DNA of 64,000 nt from Gammaproteobacteria bacterium (GCA_016874235.1 VGUJ01000003.1:124001-188000), one strand, 5' to 3'. Shown: positions 1-8,844, numbered from the stretch's first letter. Notes: a model not told the origin generated them from the sequence alone. Numbers and translations: made by a program.

Positions 1-579
1 TACCTGCGCACGGGTCAGCGACTCGATGCCATCTACACCGGTCGGCTCAAAAGACAGCGGGAAACGGCGACCATTCTCGCCTCACCTGCAGTCAGCGACG
101 TGAAAGATCACCCCGGCTTCGACGAGTACGACGCTCATACTCTATTCCTCGCCCATGCTGACCTCACGGGCGTTCCACTCTCGACGCTGCGAGGCTCGGG
201 GCCACCGGATGCGCGTGCGTTTCAAAGGCGCCTCGAGGAAGTCGGTCGTCAGTGGGTGGCGGGAGCACTCGATCGTCCGGGTATCGAAACCTGGAAGGCG
301 TTTAAATCACGAGTGGCCGGCGGCCTCGAGCACGTCATGCGCGAATCAGGACGATCAAAGGACGTGGCGATTTGCACCTCGGCCGGAGCGATCGGCGCCG
401 CCGTGGGCCACATCCTCGGACTCACCGATGAGGCGTCGTTACGACTGTCTTGGACAGTCTTCAATTCTTCGATCACGCGCATCCGCTTCGATCAGACGCG
501 TTGCTCTCTCGAGGTGTTCAATGCCGTGCCTCACCTCGAGGCGCAAATCGACCCTCGCATGCTCATCACCTACCGATAA
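1..579 (+). CDS. Histidine phosphatase family protein (5' end cut off by window)
   Basis: The frame is open from base 1 and ends at a TAA, so the N-terminus, including the expected RHG catalytic motif, lies outside the window. The visible start reads YTGRLKRQRETA, which matches the segment just after the active-site motif of phosphoglycerate-mutase-like phosphatases, where a surface strand is followed by R-x-x-x-TA. A later TSAGAIGAAVGHILGL stretch fits the second catalytic-histidine region (usual form sHgg.i), but the histidine itself is not obvious there. The substrate cannot be told. It overlaps the convergent saccharopine-dehydrogenase-like gene by 10 bp. Confidence 0.72.
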   Translation, partial: YLRTGQRLDAIYTGRLKRQRETATILASPAVSDVKDHPGFDEYDAHTLFLAHADLTGVPLSTLRGSGPPDARAFQRRLEEVGRQWVAGALDRPGIETWKAFKSRVAGGLEHVMRESGRSKDVAICTSAGAIGAAVGHILGLTDEASLRLSWTVFNSSITRIRFDQTRCSLEVFNAVPHLEAQIDPRMLITYR

Positions 580-1652
580 CGGGTCGACCGCTCGGATTTA
601 TAAAGACTTCCGGTTCGCGTCGCGAGGAAGGCCTCGAGCGAACTGTCCTCTTGTTTGAGGAATCCGCGCGCGGGCAGACTGCCGTTTCGAACCATCTCGA
701 TGACGGCGACAACGGAGGCCGAGGTGGTCCAGGCGATCGCCGTTCGAGATCGCCCCGCAACCTCGATCGGGTAATAACTTCGTACGAATTCCTTACGCTG
801 CAAGCGCCCCTCTGCCCATCCCTCGGCGGACGCATGCACGTATACGACATCCGCGTCGACCGGCGGCTTCGCATTCGAGAGGATCTGCCCGGCCAGTTCG
901 CGCTTTTCTCGCATGAGCAATTCGTGGAAGAAGAAGTTCATGAGCTGCACGTGCCCGGGATAGCGCATCGTCTTGTAGTCGAGATTTTCGACGCGGCCCG
1001 CGAAGGTTTCACACATGGTGCCGAGACCGCCCGAGGTGGTAAACGCCTCGAGCTGGACGCCATCAATGTAGACGGTCTCGATCCATTCCATGGCCGACAC
1101 CATCTTCCGAACGCCCTCCTCGATGACTTCGCAATCATTGAGGTATTCATTGACGACGCCCTCAGGCGACCAGTTGAACGCGTAGCCGAGCAAACCCGTC
1201 GGGTTTTGCGGCAATGCGCCCACACGCAACCTGATAGAACGCACTCGCTCAAACCCTGCGGCGAGATTCGCTCCGACGATGCCGATGAAGCCCGGCGCGA
1301 GACCACACTGAGGCGCCATCAGCCCTCGACTCGTCGTCGAGAGCTCACGGATATGGTTCGTGGTAGGAACGTCTTCGGTGAGGTCGAAGTAGTGAATGCC
1401 AAGCTCGTGCGCAATCGAGGACACACTCTTGTTGAGCGCATAAGGCAAACACGACAGTACGGCCTGCTGACCCGTCAGGGCGCGACGCAGTGCCGAGGCA
1501 TCGGCGATATCGATGCTCTGCACGATAAAATCTTTACCTGCGATCGCGCGGGCATCGATCGCTGTGACCTTGAACCCCGCTCCGTGCAGCAGTTCTGCTG
1601 CCAGGTGCCCGACTTTGCCAAGACCCAGTACTGCGATTTTTTCGAATGTCAT
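570..1652 (-). CDS. Saccharopine dehydrogenase family protein
   Basis: A 360-residue cytoplasmic oxidoreductase. The N-terminus has a Rossmann nucleotide-binding motif GLGKVG at residues 10-15, followed by a saccharopine-dehydrogenase/lysine-dehydrogenase type C-terminal region. Saccharopine dehydrogenases and lysine 6-dehydrogenases act on lysine or saccharopine to give aminoadipate semialdehyde. The gene lies 3 bp downstream of an antiquitin-like aldehyde dehydrogenase that would oxidise that semialdehyde, which supports a joint role in lysine catabolism. That pathway role is inference: other members of this family have unrelated substrates. It is the last gene of a minus-strand run starting at about 5475. 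Confidence 0.82.
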   Translation of the reverse strand: MTFEKIAVLGLGKVGHLAAELLHGAGFKVTAIDARAIAGKDFIVQSIDIADASALRRALTGQQAVLSCLPYALNKSVSSIAHELGIHYFDLTEDVPTTNHIRELSTTSRGLMAPQCGLAPGFIGIVGANLAAGFERVRSIRLRVGALPQNPTGLLGYAFNWSPEGVVNEYLNDCEVIEEGVRKMVSAMEWIETVYIDGVQLEAFTTSGGLGTMCETFAGRVENLDYKTMRYPGHVQLMNFFFHELLMREKRELAGQILSNAKPPVDADVVYVHASAEGWAEGRLQRKEFVRSYYPIEVAGRSRTAIAWTTSASVVAVIEMVRNGSLPARGFLKQEDSSLEAFLATRTGSLYKSERSTRYR

Positions 1653-1655
1653 GAT

Positions 1656-3116
1656 TCAGATCTCGAAGCTCACGCCCTGCGCGAGCGGAAGTTTGTCGGA
1701 ATAGTTGACCGTCGCGGTCTGGCGACGCATGTAACCTCGCCACGCGTCTGAGCCGCTCTCGCGTCCGCCACCGGTTTCTTTCTCACCGCCAAATGCGCCA
1801 CCGATCTCGGCACCTGATGGCCCGATGTTGACGTTGGCGATTCCGCAATCGGATCCCGCCGCTGACAGAAACGTCTCGGCCTCTCTCAAATCGCGCGTAA
1901 AAATGCATGACGACAAGCCTTGAGGAACGTCGTTGTGCATCGCAATGGCTTCCGCAAGCGTCTCGTAACCAAGCACATAAAGAATCGGCGCAAAGGTCTC
2001 TTCACGCACGATTGACGTTTGCTTCGGCATTTCAACGATGGCTGGCTCAACATAGTGCCCGCCCGCGGGCACACCACGACTGCGACGGCCTCCACCGAAG
2101 ACCACCCCGCCCTCGGCCCGCGCTTTTTCGACGACGTCCTGCATACGCGTCACCGCGTCAGCATCAATCAGGGGACCGACGAGCACACCCGTTTCGCGCG
2201 GATCTCCAATCGACAAGCTGCTGTAGGCTTTCTTCAGTCGCTCGAGCAACTCGCCGCGTCGGCTGTGATGAACAATGAGTCGTCGTAGAGTCGTGCATCG
2301 CTGTCCGGATGTTCCAACAGCCGAAAAGACGATGGCGCGTACCGCAAGATCGAGATCAGCCGACGGTCCGACGATCATGGCGCTGTTACCACCGAGCTCG
2401 AGGATGGTTCGGCCAAATCGCGATGCGACGCGCGGGCCCACCACGCGTCCCATGCGCGTGGAGCCCGTCGCCGACACGATGGGTACATCACGCGAGTCGA
2501 CGAGCGCTTCGCCGAGTGCGGCTCCACCGATAACGCACTGCACGAGACCTGCGGGGGCGTCGCTGCCGAAGCGCTTGAGCGCACGCTCGACGATTCGCAT
2601 GGTGGCGAGCGCCGTAAGCGGAGTCTTTTCAGAGGGCTTCCAGATGACCGGATCGCCGCAGACGAGCGCGAGCGCCGCATTCCAGCACCACACCGCTACC
2701 GGAAAATTGAAAGCTGAAATCACAGCGCAAGGACCCATCGGATGCCAGGTTTCCATCATGCGATGACCCGGACGTTCGGATGCGATGGTGAGGCCGTAAA
2801 GTTGACGGGAGAGACCGACCGCGAAATCGCAGATGTCGATCATTTCCTGAACTTCTCCAAGACCCTCGGAGGCGATCTTACCCATCTCGGCGGTCACGAG
2901 CGCCGCAAGGGATTCTTTGTCGCGACGCAACTCCTCGCCGAGCAAACGAATGAACTCCCCTCGCCGTGGCGCCGGAACCACTCGCCAGGCCTCGAACGCC
3001 GCGTTTGCACGCGCGATCACCGCCGGAATGTCTTCGAGCGGCGTCATCGGTGCGCGACCGATCTCCTGACCGTCGATGGGCGAGCGAATGACCAGTTCCA
3101 GTTTAGACGCAGACAT
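1656..3116 (-). CDS. amaB: Antiquitin-type (ALDH7) aldehyde dehydrogenase, probable aminoadipate-semialdehyde dehydrogenase
   Basis: A full-length NAD(P)-dependent aldehyde dehydrogenase of 486 residues. The general-base Glu is in ELGGNS (about 240) and the nucleophile Cys is in GQRCTT (about 274). The C-terminal third carries the ALDH7 signature NVNIGPSGAEIGGAFGGEK followed by TGGGRESGSDAW and SDKLPLAQG, closely resembling human ALDH7A1 and bacterial AmaB. These enzymes oxidise alpha-aminoadipate semialdehyde (piperideine-6-carboxylate). Two ATGs sit side by side; the AGGAGG at 3123-3128 is 6 nt from the second (3116) but only 3 nt from the first (3119), so 3116 is chosen. It is followed after 3 bp by the saccharopine-dehydrogenase-like gene. 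Confidence 0.9.
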   Translation of the reverse strand: MSASKLELVIRSPIDGQEIGRAPMTPLEDIPAVIARANAAFEAWRVVPAPRRGEFIRLLGEELRRDKESLAALVTAEMGKIASEGLGEVQEMIDICDFAVGLSRQLYGLTIASERPGHRMMETWHPMGPCAVISAFNFPVAVWCWNAALALVCGDPVIWKPSEKTPLTALATMRIVERALKRFGSDAPAGLVQCVIGGAALGEALVDSRDVPIVSATGSTRMGRVVGPRVASRFGRTILELGGNSAMIVGPSADLDLAVRAIVFSAVGTSGQRCTTLRRLIVHHSRRGELLERLKKAYSSLSIGDPRETGVLVGPLIDADAVTRMQDVVEKARAEGGVVFGGGRRSRGVPAGGHYVEPAIVEMPKQTSIVREETFAPILYVLGYETLAEAIAMHNDVPQGLSSCIFTRDLREAETFLSAAGSDCGIANVNIGPSGAEIGGAFGGEKETGGGRESGSDAWRGYMRRQTATVNYSDKLPLAQGVSFEI

Positions 3117-3146
3117 CATGGGCCTCCTGAGGGGCGCGAGGATTAC

Positions 3147-4442
3147 TCAGTCGCCCCGATTCCACAAGAGCCGATAGGCTCCGTCAGAGTCATACATCCG
3201 CGACTGTCGCTCAGGGTCGAAACGTCGTCCCTCTCGCGGATCGGTCCCCCGTCCGGAGAGGTACAGCCAATTACCCTGATTACTGTACGGATCGTAATCG
3301 ACGAGTTGCGATTCGAACCATGCCGCACCGGCTCGATAGTCGCAACGTAAATCATTGATGAGCCAGCTCGCGACGTTTTGGCGAAGACGATTCGACAGGT
3401 AGCCCGTCGCAGAGAGCTCTCGCATTCCCGCATCGTTGAACGACTCGCCACTGCGCCCTGTACACCACGCCTCAAACCGCCCCTCATCGTGTGGAGGCAG
3501 GGGCTCGCGAGTGAGCCCTGACGCGCGATAAAGACGGGTGCCGTGCTGGAGATGTAGAAATCTGAAGTAGTCGCGCCAGAGCAATTCGAACCAAATCCAG
3601 TACGTGCTCTCGTTCGCGCCCTGCGTCGACTCGTGCTGCTTCAACGCAGCAAACAACGTACGCGGCGAAAGTGATCCCGTAGCGAGCCACGGCGAGAACT
3701 TGGTCGAGTAGTCGACACCCATCAGGCCGTTGCGCGTCTCTTTGTATCGTTGCGCAGCCTCTCCAGAAAAATAACGCGTCATGTGCGACAGCGCCGCCGA
3801 CTCTCCGCCGCGATACCCCGGCTGGCCATACGGAAACGACGATCGATCATCGGATGACGCCGCAACCCCCTTCAATAGTTGATCGACGATCATCGACTCG
3901 GACGGCGCCACCACGGCCGGCGGCAAGGCGCTCGGCGGAGCGTCTGGTCGCGGCGGCACCACGCCCTCCCCCTCCACACGCTTACGAAAGACGGTGAACA
4001 CCTGCGGGAGCACTGAGACATCGAACGGGAGCGCCGTAGGATCGAGCAAACTCGATTGCCAGATTGTCTGTACCTCGACGCCCGCCGCTCGAACCTCCGC
4101 GACATCCTGCTCTTCCTCGGGTGCGGCAATATGCTCACAAACGATACCCGTCGCGTGGACGGCCTGCGCAAGCCTCGGCAACACCTCAGCGGCTCGGCCG
4201 CGCGTCAGCCAAAGACGATGCCCCAGTCGGGTCAGGGAGGCGTCGAGATCCCGAAGGGTATCGACCAAAAATACGCGACGGTGACGGCCCATCCTCGAGA
4301 AACCCCAACGCGTGGACTGATCGTGGCGTGGATCGTGGATGTACACGCAGAGGAGTCGATCGCTCTGCTCGATCGCCCGTTTGAGCACGCGGTTGTCATG
4401 CAGACGCAGGTCGTTCCGAAACCAGACGATGACCGTTTTCAT
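3147..4442 (-). CDS. DASH-type cryptochrome / photolyase family flavoprotein
   Basis: A 431-residue FAD protein of the cryptochrome/photolyase family. The N-terminus IVWFRNDLRLHDN is the family's antenna-domain start. The middle has PQVFTVFRKRVE, typical of the DASH subfamily, then LLWRDYFRF, NRLRQNVASWL and DYDPYSNQGNWLYLSGRGTDP. The C-terminus (DPERQSRMYDSDGAYRLLW) matches the DASH ending. DASH proteins repair cyclobutane pyrimidine dimers, chiefly in single-stranded DNA, and may act as blue-light sensors. The start codon overlaps the stop of the DUF2256 gene as ATGA, showing translational coupling. Confidence 0.92.
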   Translation of the reverse strand: MKTVIVWFRNDLRLHDNRVLKRAIEQSDRLLCVYIHDPRHDQSTRWGFSRMGRHRRVFLVDTLRDLDASLTRLGHRLWLTRGRAAEVLPRLAQAVHATGIVCEHIAAPEEEQDVAEVRAAGVEVQTIWQSSLLDPTALPFDVSVLPQVFTVFRKRVEGEGVVPPRPDAPPSALPPAVVAPSESMIVDQLLKGVAASSDDRSSFPYGQPGYRGGESAALSHMTRYFSGEAAQRYKETRNGLMGVDYSTKFSPWLATGSLSPRTLFAALKQHESTQGANESTYWIWFELLWRDYFRFLHLQHGTRLYRASGLTREPLPPHDEGRFEAWCTGRSGESFNDAGMRELSATGYLSNRLRQNVASWLINDLRCDYRAGAAWFESQLVDYDPYSNQGNWLYLSGRGTDPREGRRFDPERQSRMYDSDGAYRLLWNRGD

Positions 4443-4615
4443 TGTTTGACGGGTGCCATCTTGCCGTCACGGCGACAGCGCTCGGAGCAATACTTCACGC
4501 TATCCCAGTTTTTGGCCCAGGACTTCCGCCACGTCATGGGACGGCCGCAGACCGTACAAGGCTTCGCCGGCAACGACTGCTTGTTGCCGCGAAAACCAGA
4601 GCGCTCAGGGCTCAT
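4439..4615 (-). CDS. DUF2256 small zinc-ribbon-like protein
   Basis: A 58-residue ORF, easily missed because of its length. It encodes a basic protein with a CTVCGRPMTWRKSW segment followed by KYCSERCRR. These are two CxxC-type pairs, a likely zinc knuckle, with the conserved W-R-K-x-W spacing of DUF2256 proteins. Its start ATG (4613-4615) overlaps the CitE-like stop and its stop overlaps the cryptochrome start, both as ATGA. DUF2256 genes are often found beside cryptochromes and photolyases, but no function is established. The overlap on both sides argues that it is a real, co-translated gene. Confidence 0.88.
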   Translation of the reverse strand: MSPERSGFRGNKQSLPAKPCTVCGRPMTWRKSWAKNWDSVKYCSERCRRDGKMAPVKQ

Positions 4616-5475
4616 CGGCGGCGTGCAGCCGCCAGCACTCTTTCGGCCTGCAGCCGATGCGGGCGGTCGACGAGCTTGCCGTCGACCCGGAGCGCACCCG
4701 CGCTAGGCGACTTCGAGAATGCCGCGAGCACCGCTTCGGCATGCGCCACTTCGGCTGCGCTCGGCGTAAACGCCGCATGCAGAGCCGGAATCTGCGAAGG
4801 ATGGATCGCGAGCTTTGCCACGTAACCACTACGACGCGAGCTGCAGGCGCGCTGCTCGACCGCGGCGATATCTTTGATCTCGGTATCGACGGTATCGATT
4901 GCGCTGACACCCGCTGCCGCCGCAGTGAAGAGACAGCCCGCGCTCGCCATCTGATAGGGCATCTCATAGTGACCCGTTTCGTCGCGGCTGGCTGCGGCGC
5001 CGAGTTCGGTCGCAAGATCTTCGGCACCCCAGGTCATACCGACCACACGCGGAGGTGTCGGCACGAAGGAGGTAAGTTGCAACATGGCGCCCGCCGTCTC
5101 GGTGATCATCGGAATGACTTTGATGCCACCCGCGATCAAACCGTGAGCAGCCTCGAGCGCCTCGAGCCAGTGATCGAAACGGAGCACATCCCGGCCGTCT
5201 CGAGCCTTCGGCAACAGCAGTCCATCCGGTCTCGCCGGGACTACCGCCGCCAGATCGATGAGCGCATCGGGACTGTCGATGGGGTTGATACGCACCCAAA
5301 GCGGCACAGGCCGAGAAGATCGTTGCAGGTGGGCCGTGATGGCCTCGCGAGCCTTGGGTCGCTGCGCCGCCGCGACGGCATCCTCGAGGTCAAGGATCAC
5401 GGCATCCGCCCCACTCGCTTCCGCTTTTTCGAAACGCTCCGGTCGGTCTCCGGGAACGAACAGCATCGACCGCAT
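4612..5475 (-). CDS. HpcH/HpaI aldolase / CitE-like CoA-ester lyase
   Basis: A 287-residue TIM-barrel lyase of the CitE group. It begins MRSMLFVPGDRPERF, the hallmark N-terminus. It has an acidic metal/CoA site DLEDAV and further acidic residues in TETAGAML and WGAEDLATELG. Members cleave or form malyl-, citramalyl- or beta-methylmalyl-CoA, or act as malyl-CoA thioesterases; the precise substrate cannot be read from sequence. Upstream in-frame ATGs exist (5493, 5691), but GAGG about 7 nt upstream supports 5475. It heads the run that continues into DUF2256 and cryptochrome, and it is divergent from the monooxygenase gene. Confidence 0.85.
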   Translation of the reverse strand: MRSMLFVPGDRPERFEKAEASGADAVILDLEDAVAAAQRPKAREAITAHLQRSSRPVPLWVRINPIDSPDALIDLAAVVPARPDGLLLPKARDGRDVLRFDHWLEALEAAHGLIAGGIKVIPMITETAGAMLQLTSFVPTPPRVVGMTWGAEDLATELGAAASRDETGHYEMPYQMASAGCLFTAAAAGVSAIDTVDTEIKDIAAVEQRACSSRRSGYVAKLAIHPSQIPALHAAFTPSAAEVAHAEAVLAAFSKSPSAGALRVDGKLVDRPHRLQAERVLAAARRR

Positions 5476-5513
5476 GCCACATCCTCGCCGCATCCCGTGC
5501 GGATGGCGGACAT

Positions 5514-5541
5514 GATAACCCGTCGGCTCGATACTGTTATC
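5514..5541. promoter_or_regulatory. Inverted repeat in the CitE / monooxygenase divergent promoter region
   Basis: GATAAC at 5514-5519 and GTTATC at 5536-5541 form a perfect 6-bp inverted repeat with a 16-bp spacer, in the 112 bp between two divergent operons. It could be an operator, or simply the two -10 elements of divergent promoters. No regulator gene is adjacent. Confidence 0.3.
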
Positions 5542-5587
5542 CTGCCACCACGGCCTCAGCGGCGCAGTCCGCTGCGATGGAGTCATG

Positions 5588-7045
5588 ATGTCTACCGAGA
5601 TTCTGGATGTTCTGATCGTGGGTGCCGGGCTCTCCGGAATCGGCGCAGCCGCCGAAATCCGCCGCCAATTCCCTGCCAAGAAAATCGCCATACTCGAGTC
5701 GCGAGACCGTCTCGGTGGAACCTGGGACCTGTTTCGCTATCCCGGCATCCGCTCCGACTCCGACATGTACACGCTCGGCTTCAAGGCAAAGCCGTGGCGC
5801 AAACCTAAATCAATCGTTGACGGTCCCGCAATCCTCAACTATTTGCGCGAGATGGCAGACGAGAGCGGCGTCGCCTCGACCATTCAGTACGGCAAGCGAG
5901 TCGAGTCGGCGGATTGGTCGAGTGCGCGTTGTGAATGGACCGTCACCGTGCGCGATCGTGACGGCAATACGTCGACGCTGCATACGCGCTTCCTGCACCT
6001 CTGTACGGGCTATTACAGCTATACCGAAGCCTATCGACCCCACTTCGAAGGCGAGGCGGATTTCCGTGGTCAAATCATCCACCCGCAGTTCTGGCCCGAA
6101 AACTTTGAATACACGGGTCGTCGCATCGTCGTGATCGGCAGTGGCGCGACGGCCATCACGCTCGTGCCCGCACTCGCAGAAAAAGCTGCACACGTGACAC
6201 AGCTGCAGCGCACGCCCTCGTACGTAGTCAATCAACCGGGCGTCGACCCGTGGGCTCGAGTACTGTCGAAAATACTTCCAGCCGCGATCGTCTATCCGAT
6301 GGTGCGTTGGAAGCACATCTTGCTGACCTCATTCTTTTATCGGCTGGCTCGCAAGTACCCACGCTGGTTCGGCCAACGGCTCGTCGACCTTGCGGCCGAG
6401 GATCTGCCCAAGGGTTACGACGTCGCCCGCCACTTCAAGCCCGACTACAACCCGTGGGATCAGCGAGTCTGCGCCGCGCCCGACGGTGATCTCTTTCAAG
6501 CGATCTCGAAGGGACGCGTCAGCATCGTCACGGACACCATCGATCGTTTTGTACCCGAAGGGATCAAACTGAATTCGGGCGAGACGCTCGCTGCCGATAT
6601 CGTCGTCACAGCCACGGGACTCAAAGTATTGCCGCTCGGCGCAATCCAACTGTCGCTCGACGGGAAAGCCGTCACGCTGGGCGACTCGATGGTATATCGC
6701 GGGGTGATGCTGAGCGGCATCCCGAACCTCGTACTCACCTTCGGCTACACCAATGCCTCGTGGACGCTGCGTGCCGACCTGATCGCCGCCTATGTTTGCC
6801 GGCTGCTCGATCACTTCGATCGACATGGCTACCACTACGCCGTCCCGATACGTGATTCGACGGTCGGCGAGATGCCGTTTATCGACTTCAACTCCGGCTA
6901 TGTCCTGCGCGCCCTTGAAGGCCTTCCCACGCAAGGTGATCGCTTCCCCTGGCGGGTCCATCAAACCTACCTGCGCGATCTCGGTGTCACGCGCTTCCGG
7001 CGTATCACCGATCCCGCTCTCCAATTCGGCCGCGCTCAAAGCTGA
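5588..7045 (+). CDS. Flavin-binding monooxygenase, Baeyer-Villiger type
   Basis: A 485-residue class B flavin monooxygenase. The FAD Rossmann motif GAGLSG is at residues 12-17. The Baeyer-Villiger fingerprint FxGxxxHxxxWP is complete as FRGQIIHPQFWP (about 159-170). The NADPH-binding GSGATA follows about 15 residues later. Such enzymes insert oxygen next to a ketone to form an ester or lactone. Two ATGs are present; GGAG at 5579-5582 is spaced better for 5588 than for 5585. It leads a six-gene plus-strand run with an SDR and two alpha/beta hydrolases, a combination that fits alcohol-ketone-ester-hydrolysis chemistry. The substrate is unknown. Confidence 0.88.
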   Translation: MSTEILDVLIVGAGLSGIGAAAEIRRQFPAKKIAILESRDRLGGTWDLFRYPGIRSDSDMYTLGFKAKPWRKPKSIVDGPAILNYLREMADESGVASTIQYGKRVESADWSSARCEWTVTVRDRDGNTSTLHTRFLHLCTGYYSYTEAYRPHFEGEADFRGQIIHPQFWPENFEYTGRRIVVIGSGATAITLVPALAEKAAHVTQLQRTPSYVVNQPGVDPWARVLSKILPAAIVYPMVRWKHILLTSFFYRLARKYPRWFGQRLVDLAAEDLPKGYDVARHFKPDYNPWDQRVCAAPDGDLFQAISKGRVSIVTDTIDRFVPEGIKLNSGETLAADIVVTATGLKVLPLGAIQLSLDGKAVTLGDSMVYRGVMLSGIPNLVLTFGYTNASWTLRADLIAAYVCRLLDHFDRHGYHYAVPIRDSTVGEMPFIDFNSGYVLRALEGLPTQGDRFPWRVHQTYLRDLGVTRFRRITDPALQFGRAQS

Positions 7046-7052
7046 GCCCACC

Positions 7053-7874
7053 ATGAAAACTGCTCTGCTCGACTTTCGCGGTAAAACCGCTGTCATCACC
7101 GGCGCCGGCAGCGGCATCGGTCGCGCGCTCGCACAAGCACTCGCGACGCGGGGATGTCACCTCGCTCTCGCTGACATCAACCCAGGTAACCTCGCCGAGA
7201 CGGCCGCGCTCGCCGCGGCTTCGGGTCACCGCGTGTCGATCCACGAACTCGATGTCGCCTCGCGCGAACTCGTTGCCGCATTCCCGAACGAGGTGATGCG
7301 CCATCATCCGGCCATCGACCTCCTCTTCAATAACGCAGGTGTCGCAGTCGGTGGCCGCTTTCTCGAAACCACGGAAGCCGACTTCGACTGGCTGTTCGAC
7401 ATCAATTTTCATGGTGTCGTGCGTATGACACGCGCCTTCCTCCCCATGTTACTCACACGGCCAGATGCCCACATCGTCAATACTGCGAGTCTCTTCGGCA
7501 TCATCGCGCCCGCGGGGCAAACGCATTACTCGGCGAGCAAGTTCGCAGTCCGCGGATTCAGCGATGCGCTGCATCACGAACTCGTGGGCACTTCCGTCGG
7601 CGTGAGCGCTGTGTGCCCCGGGGGTGTCGCCACCGCTATTGCGAGCAGTGCTCGGTTCTCTTCGGCACTCTCCAAAGAAACCATTTCGCATCAACTCGAG
7701 AAATCGCGACGCCTGTTACGCAAGCCGCCGGCGAAAGCCGCAGAGATCATCCTCTCGGGTGTCGAGCGCCGACGACCGCGGATTTTGGTCGGTGCCGATG
7801 CACGCCTCGGCTACTGGCTCGAACGCCTCATGCCGACGACCTACGGGTCGTTGCTGAAACGGTTCGAGTTATGA
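7053..7874 (+). CDS. Short-chain dehydrogenase/reductase
   Basis: A classical SDR of 273 residues. It has the cofactor motif TGAGSGIG (16-23), the NNAG structural motif (about 93-96), and a catalytic Ser146, Tyr159 and Lys163 (NTASLFG, then YSASK). The longer in-frame extension that overlaps the upstream gene is not SDR-like; ATG 7053 gives the standard N-terminus and leaves 7 bp after the monooxygenase stop. In this cluster the likely role is oxidation of an alcohol to the ketone used by the monooxygenase, or the reverse. That role is inferred from context. Confidence 0.88.
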   Translation: MKTALLDFRGKTAVITGAGSGIGRALAQALATRGCHLALADINPGNLAETAALAAASGHRVSIHELDVASRELVAAFPNEVMRHHPAIDLLFNNAGVAVGGRFLETTEADFDWLFDINFHGVVRMTRAFLPMLLTRPDAHIVNTASLFGIIAPAGQTHYSASKFAVRGFSDALHHELVGTSVGVSAVCPGGVATAIASSARFSSALSKETISHQLEKSRRLLRKPPAKAAEIILSGVERRRPRILVGADARLGYWLERLMPTTYGSLLKRFEL

Positions 7875-8836
7875 CGCTGATCCTGATCCTGCTTGCTCTC
7901 GCAGCGCTGTCGGTCGCTCTTGCGCTCTTCACTCGGCGTGTGGCGAGGCAGGTGGAGCACGCCGTCCCGCCTTGCGGGAAATTCCTTGACGTGCCGAATG
8001 CGCGTCTGCATTACGTCGATCAAGGCGTCGCCCCCGCGGGAACACCGACCATCGTGATGATCCACGGCCTCGGCGCACATCTCCACCATTTCAAGTACGC
8101 GCTCGTCGACGAACTTGCTCGCGATACCCGCGTCATCGCCATCGATCGCCCGGGGTCGGGTTATTCCACGCGCACGACGGGTCGCGCCACGACCCTCACG
8201 GAGCAGGCCGATGCGGTCGTATCGCTACTCGATCAACTGAAGGTCGAGCGCGCGCTCTTCGTCGGTCACTCCTTGGGCGGCGCACTGTCGCTGACCCTCG
8301 CCCTGCGCCACGCGACTCGCGTCGCAGGCCTCGCCTTGATCGCGCCGCTTACCCACTACGCGGGACGATTTCCCGAAGTTTTCCTCGCTTTGACGGTACG
8401 CGGGCATGTGGCTCGTCGATTCGTTGCCCACGTTCTCGCTGCACCGGGTTTCATCCTCGGGCGTCGACGAGTGATGCCGAAAATCTTTGGGCCTGAACCC
8501 GTGCCCCGCGATTATCGCGTCCGCGGTGGCGGCCTGCTGACGCTACGCCCGAGTCAGTACATCGGGGCGTCAGAGGATCTGGCGGCGACACCAGCCGTCC
8601 TGCCGTCGCTCGAAGCCCGGTACGAATCTTTGAACCGAAACGATGCGCCACCGATCGCCGTGCTTTACGGACGCGAGGACGCGCTCCTCGACTATCGTAT
8701 TCACGGCGAGCGTTTTGCCGAGCGCGTGCCCGCGTGTCGACTCGAACTGGTCTCCGGTGGGCACATGCTGCCGCTCACTCAACCGGAGCGCGTCGCACGT
8801 TTTATTCGGCATGCCTTGGAGCGCAGCCGAGTCTAA
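7871..8836 (+). CDS. Membrane-anchored alpha/beta hydrolase
   Basis: A 321-residue alpha/beta-fold hydrolase. An N-terminal hydrophobic helix (about 2-20) suggests membrane anchoring. The oxyanion region is IHGLGAH and the nucleophile elbow is GHSLGG with Ser134. A likely acid lies in GREDALLDY and the catalytic His in GGHML near the C-terminus. The start overlaps the SDR stop as ATGA, showing translational coupling. Beside a Baeyer-Villiger monooxygenase it would plausibly hydrolyse the ester or lactone product. An upstream extended reading frame is an artefact of overlap with the SDR. Confidence 0.87.
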   Translation: MTLILILLALAALSVALALFTRRVARQVEHAVPPCGKFLDVPNARLHYVDQGVAPAGTPTIVMIHGLGAHLHHFKYALVDELARDTRVIAIDRPGSGYSTRTTGRATTLTEQADAVVSLLDQLKVERALFVGHSLGGALSLTLALRHATRVAGLALIAPLTHYAGRFPEVFLALTVRGHVARRFVAHVLAAPGFILGRRRVMPKIFGPEPVPRDYRVRGGGLLTLRPSQYIGASEDLAATPAVLPSLEARYESLNRNDAPPIAVLYGREDALLDYRIHGERFAERVPACRLELVSGGHMLPLTQPERVARFIRHALERSRV

Positions 8837-8844
8837 AGACCGCC

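Noticed and set aside
450-1751. Long open frame of about 430 codons antisense to the saccharopine-dehydrogenase-like gene
   Set aside because: Low-complexity Arg/His-rich translation with no family resemblance; it is the usual G+C-rich shadow of the real gene on the other strand.
4453-5808. Open frame of about 450 codons antisense to the CitE-like gene
   Set aside because: No recognisable domain, spans the divergent promoter region, and is opposite a clear family member.
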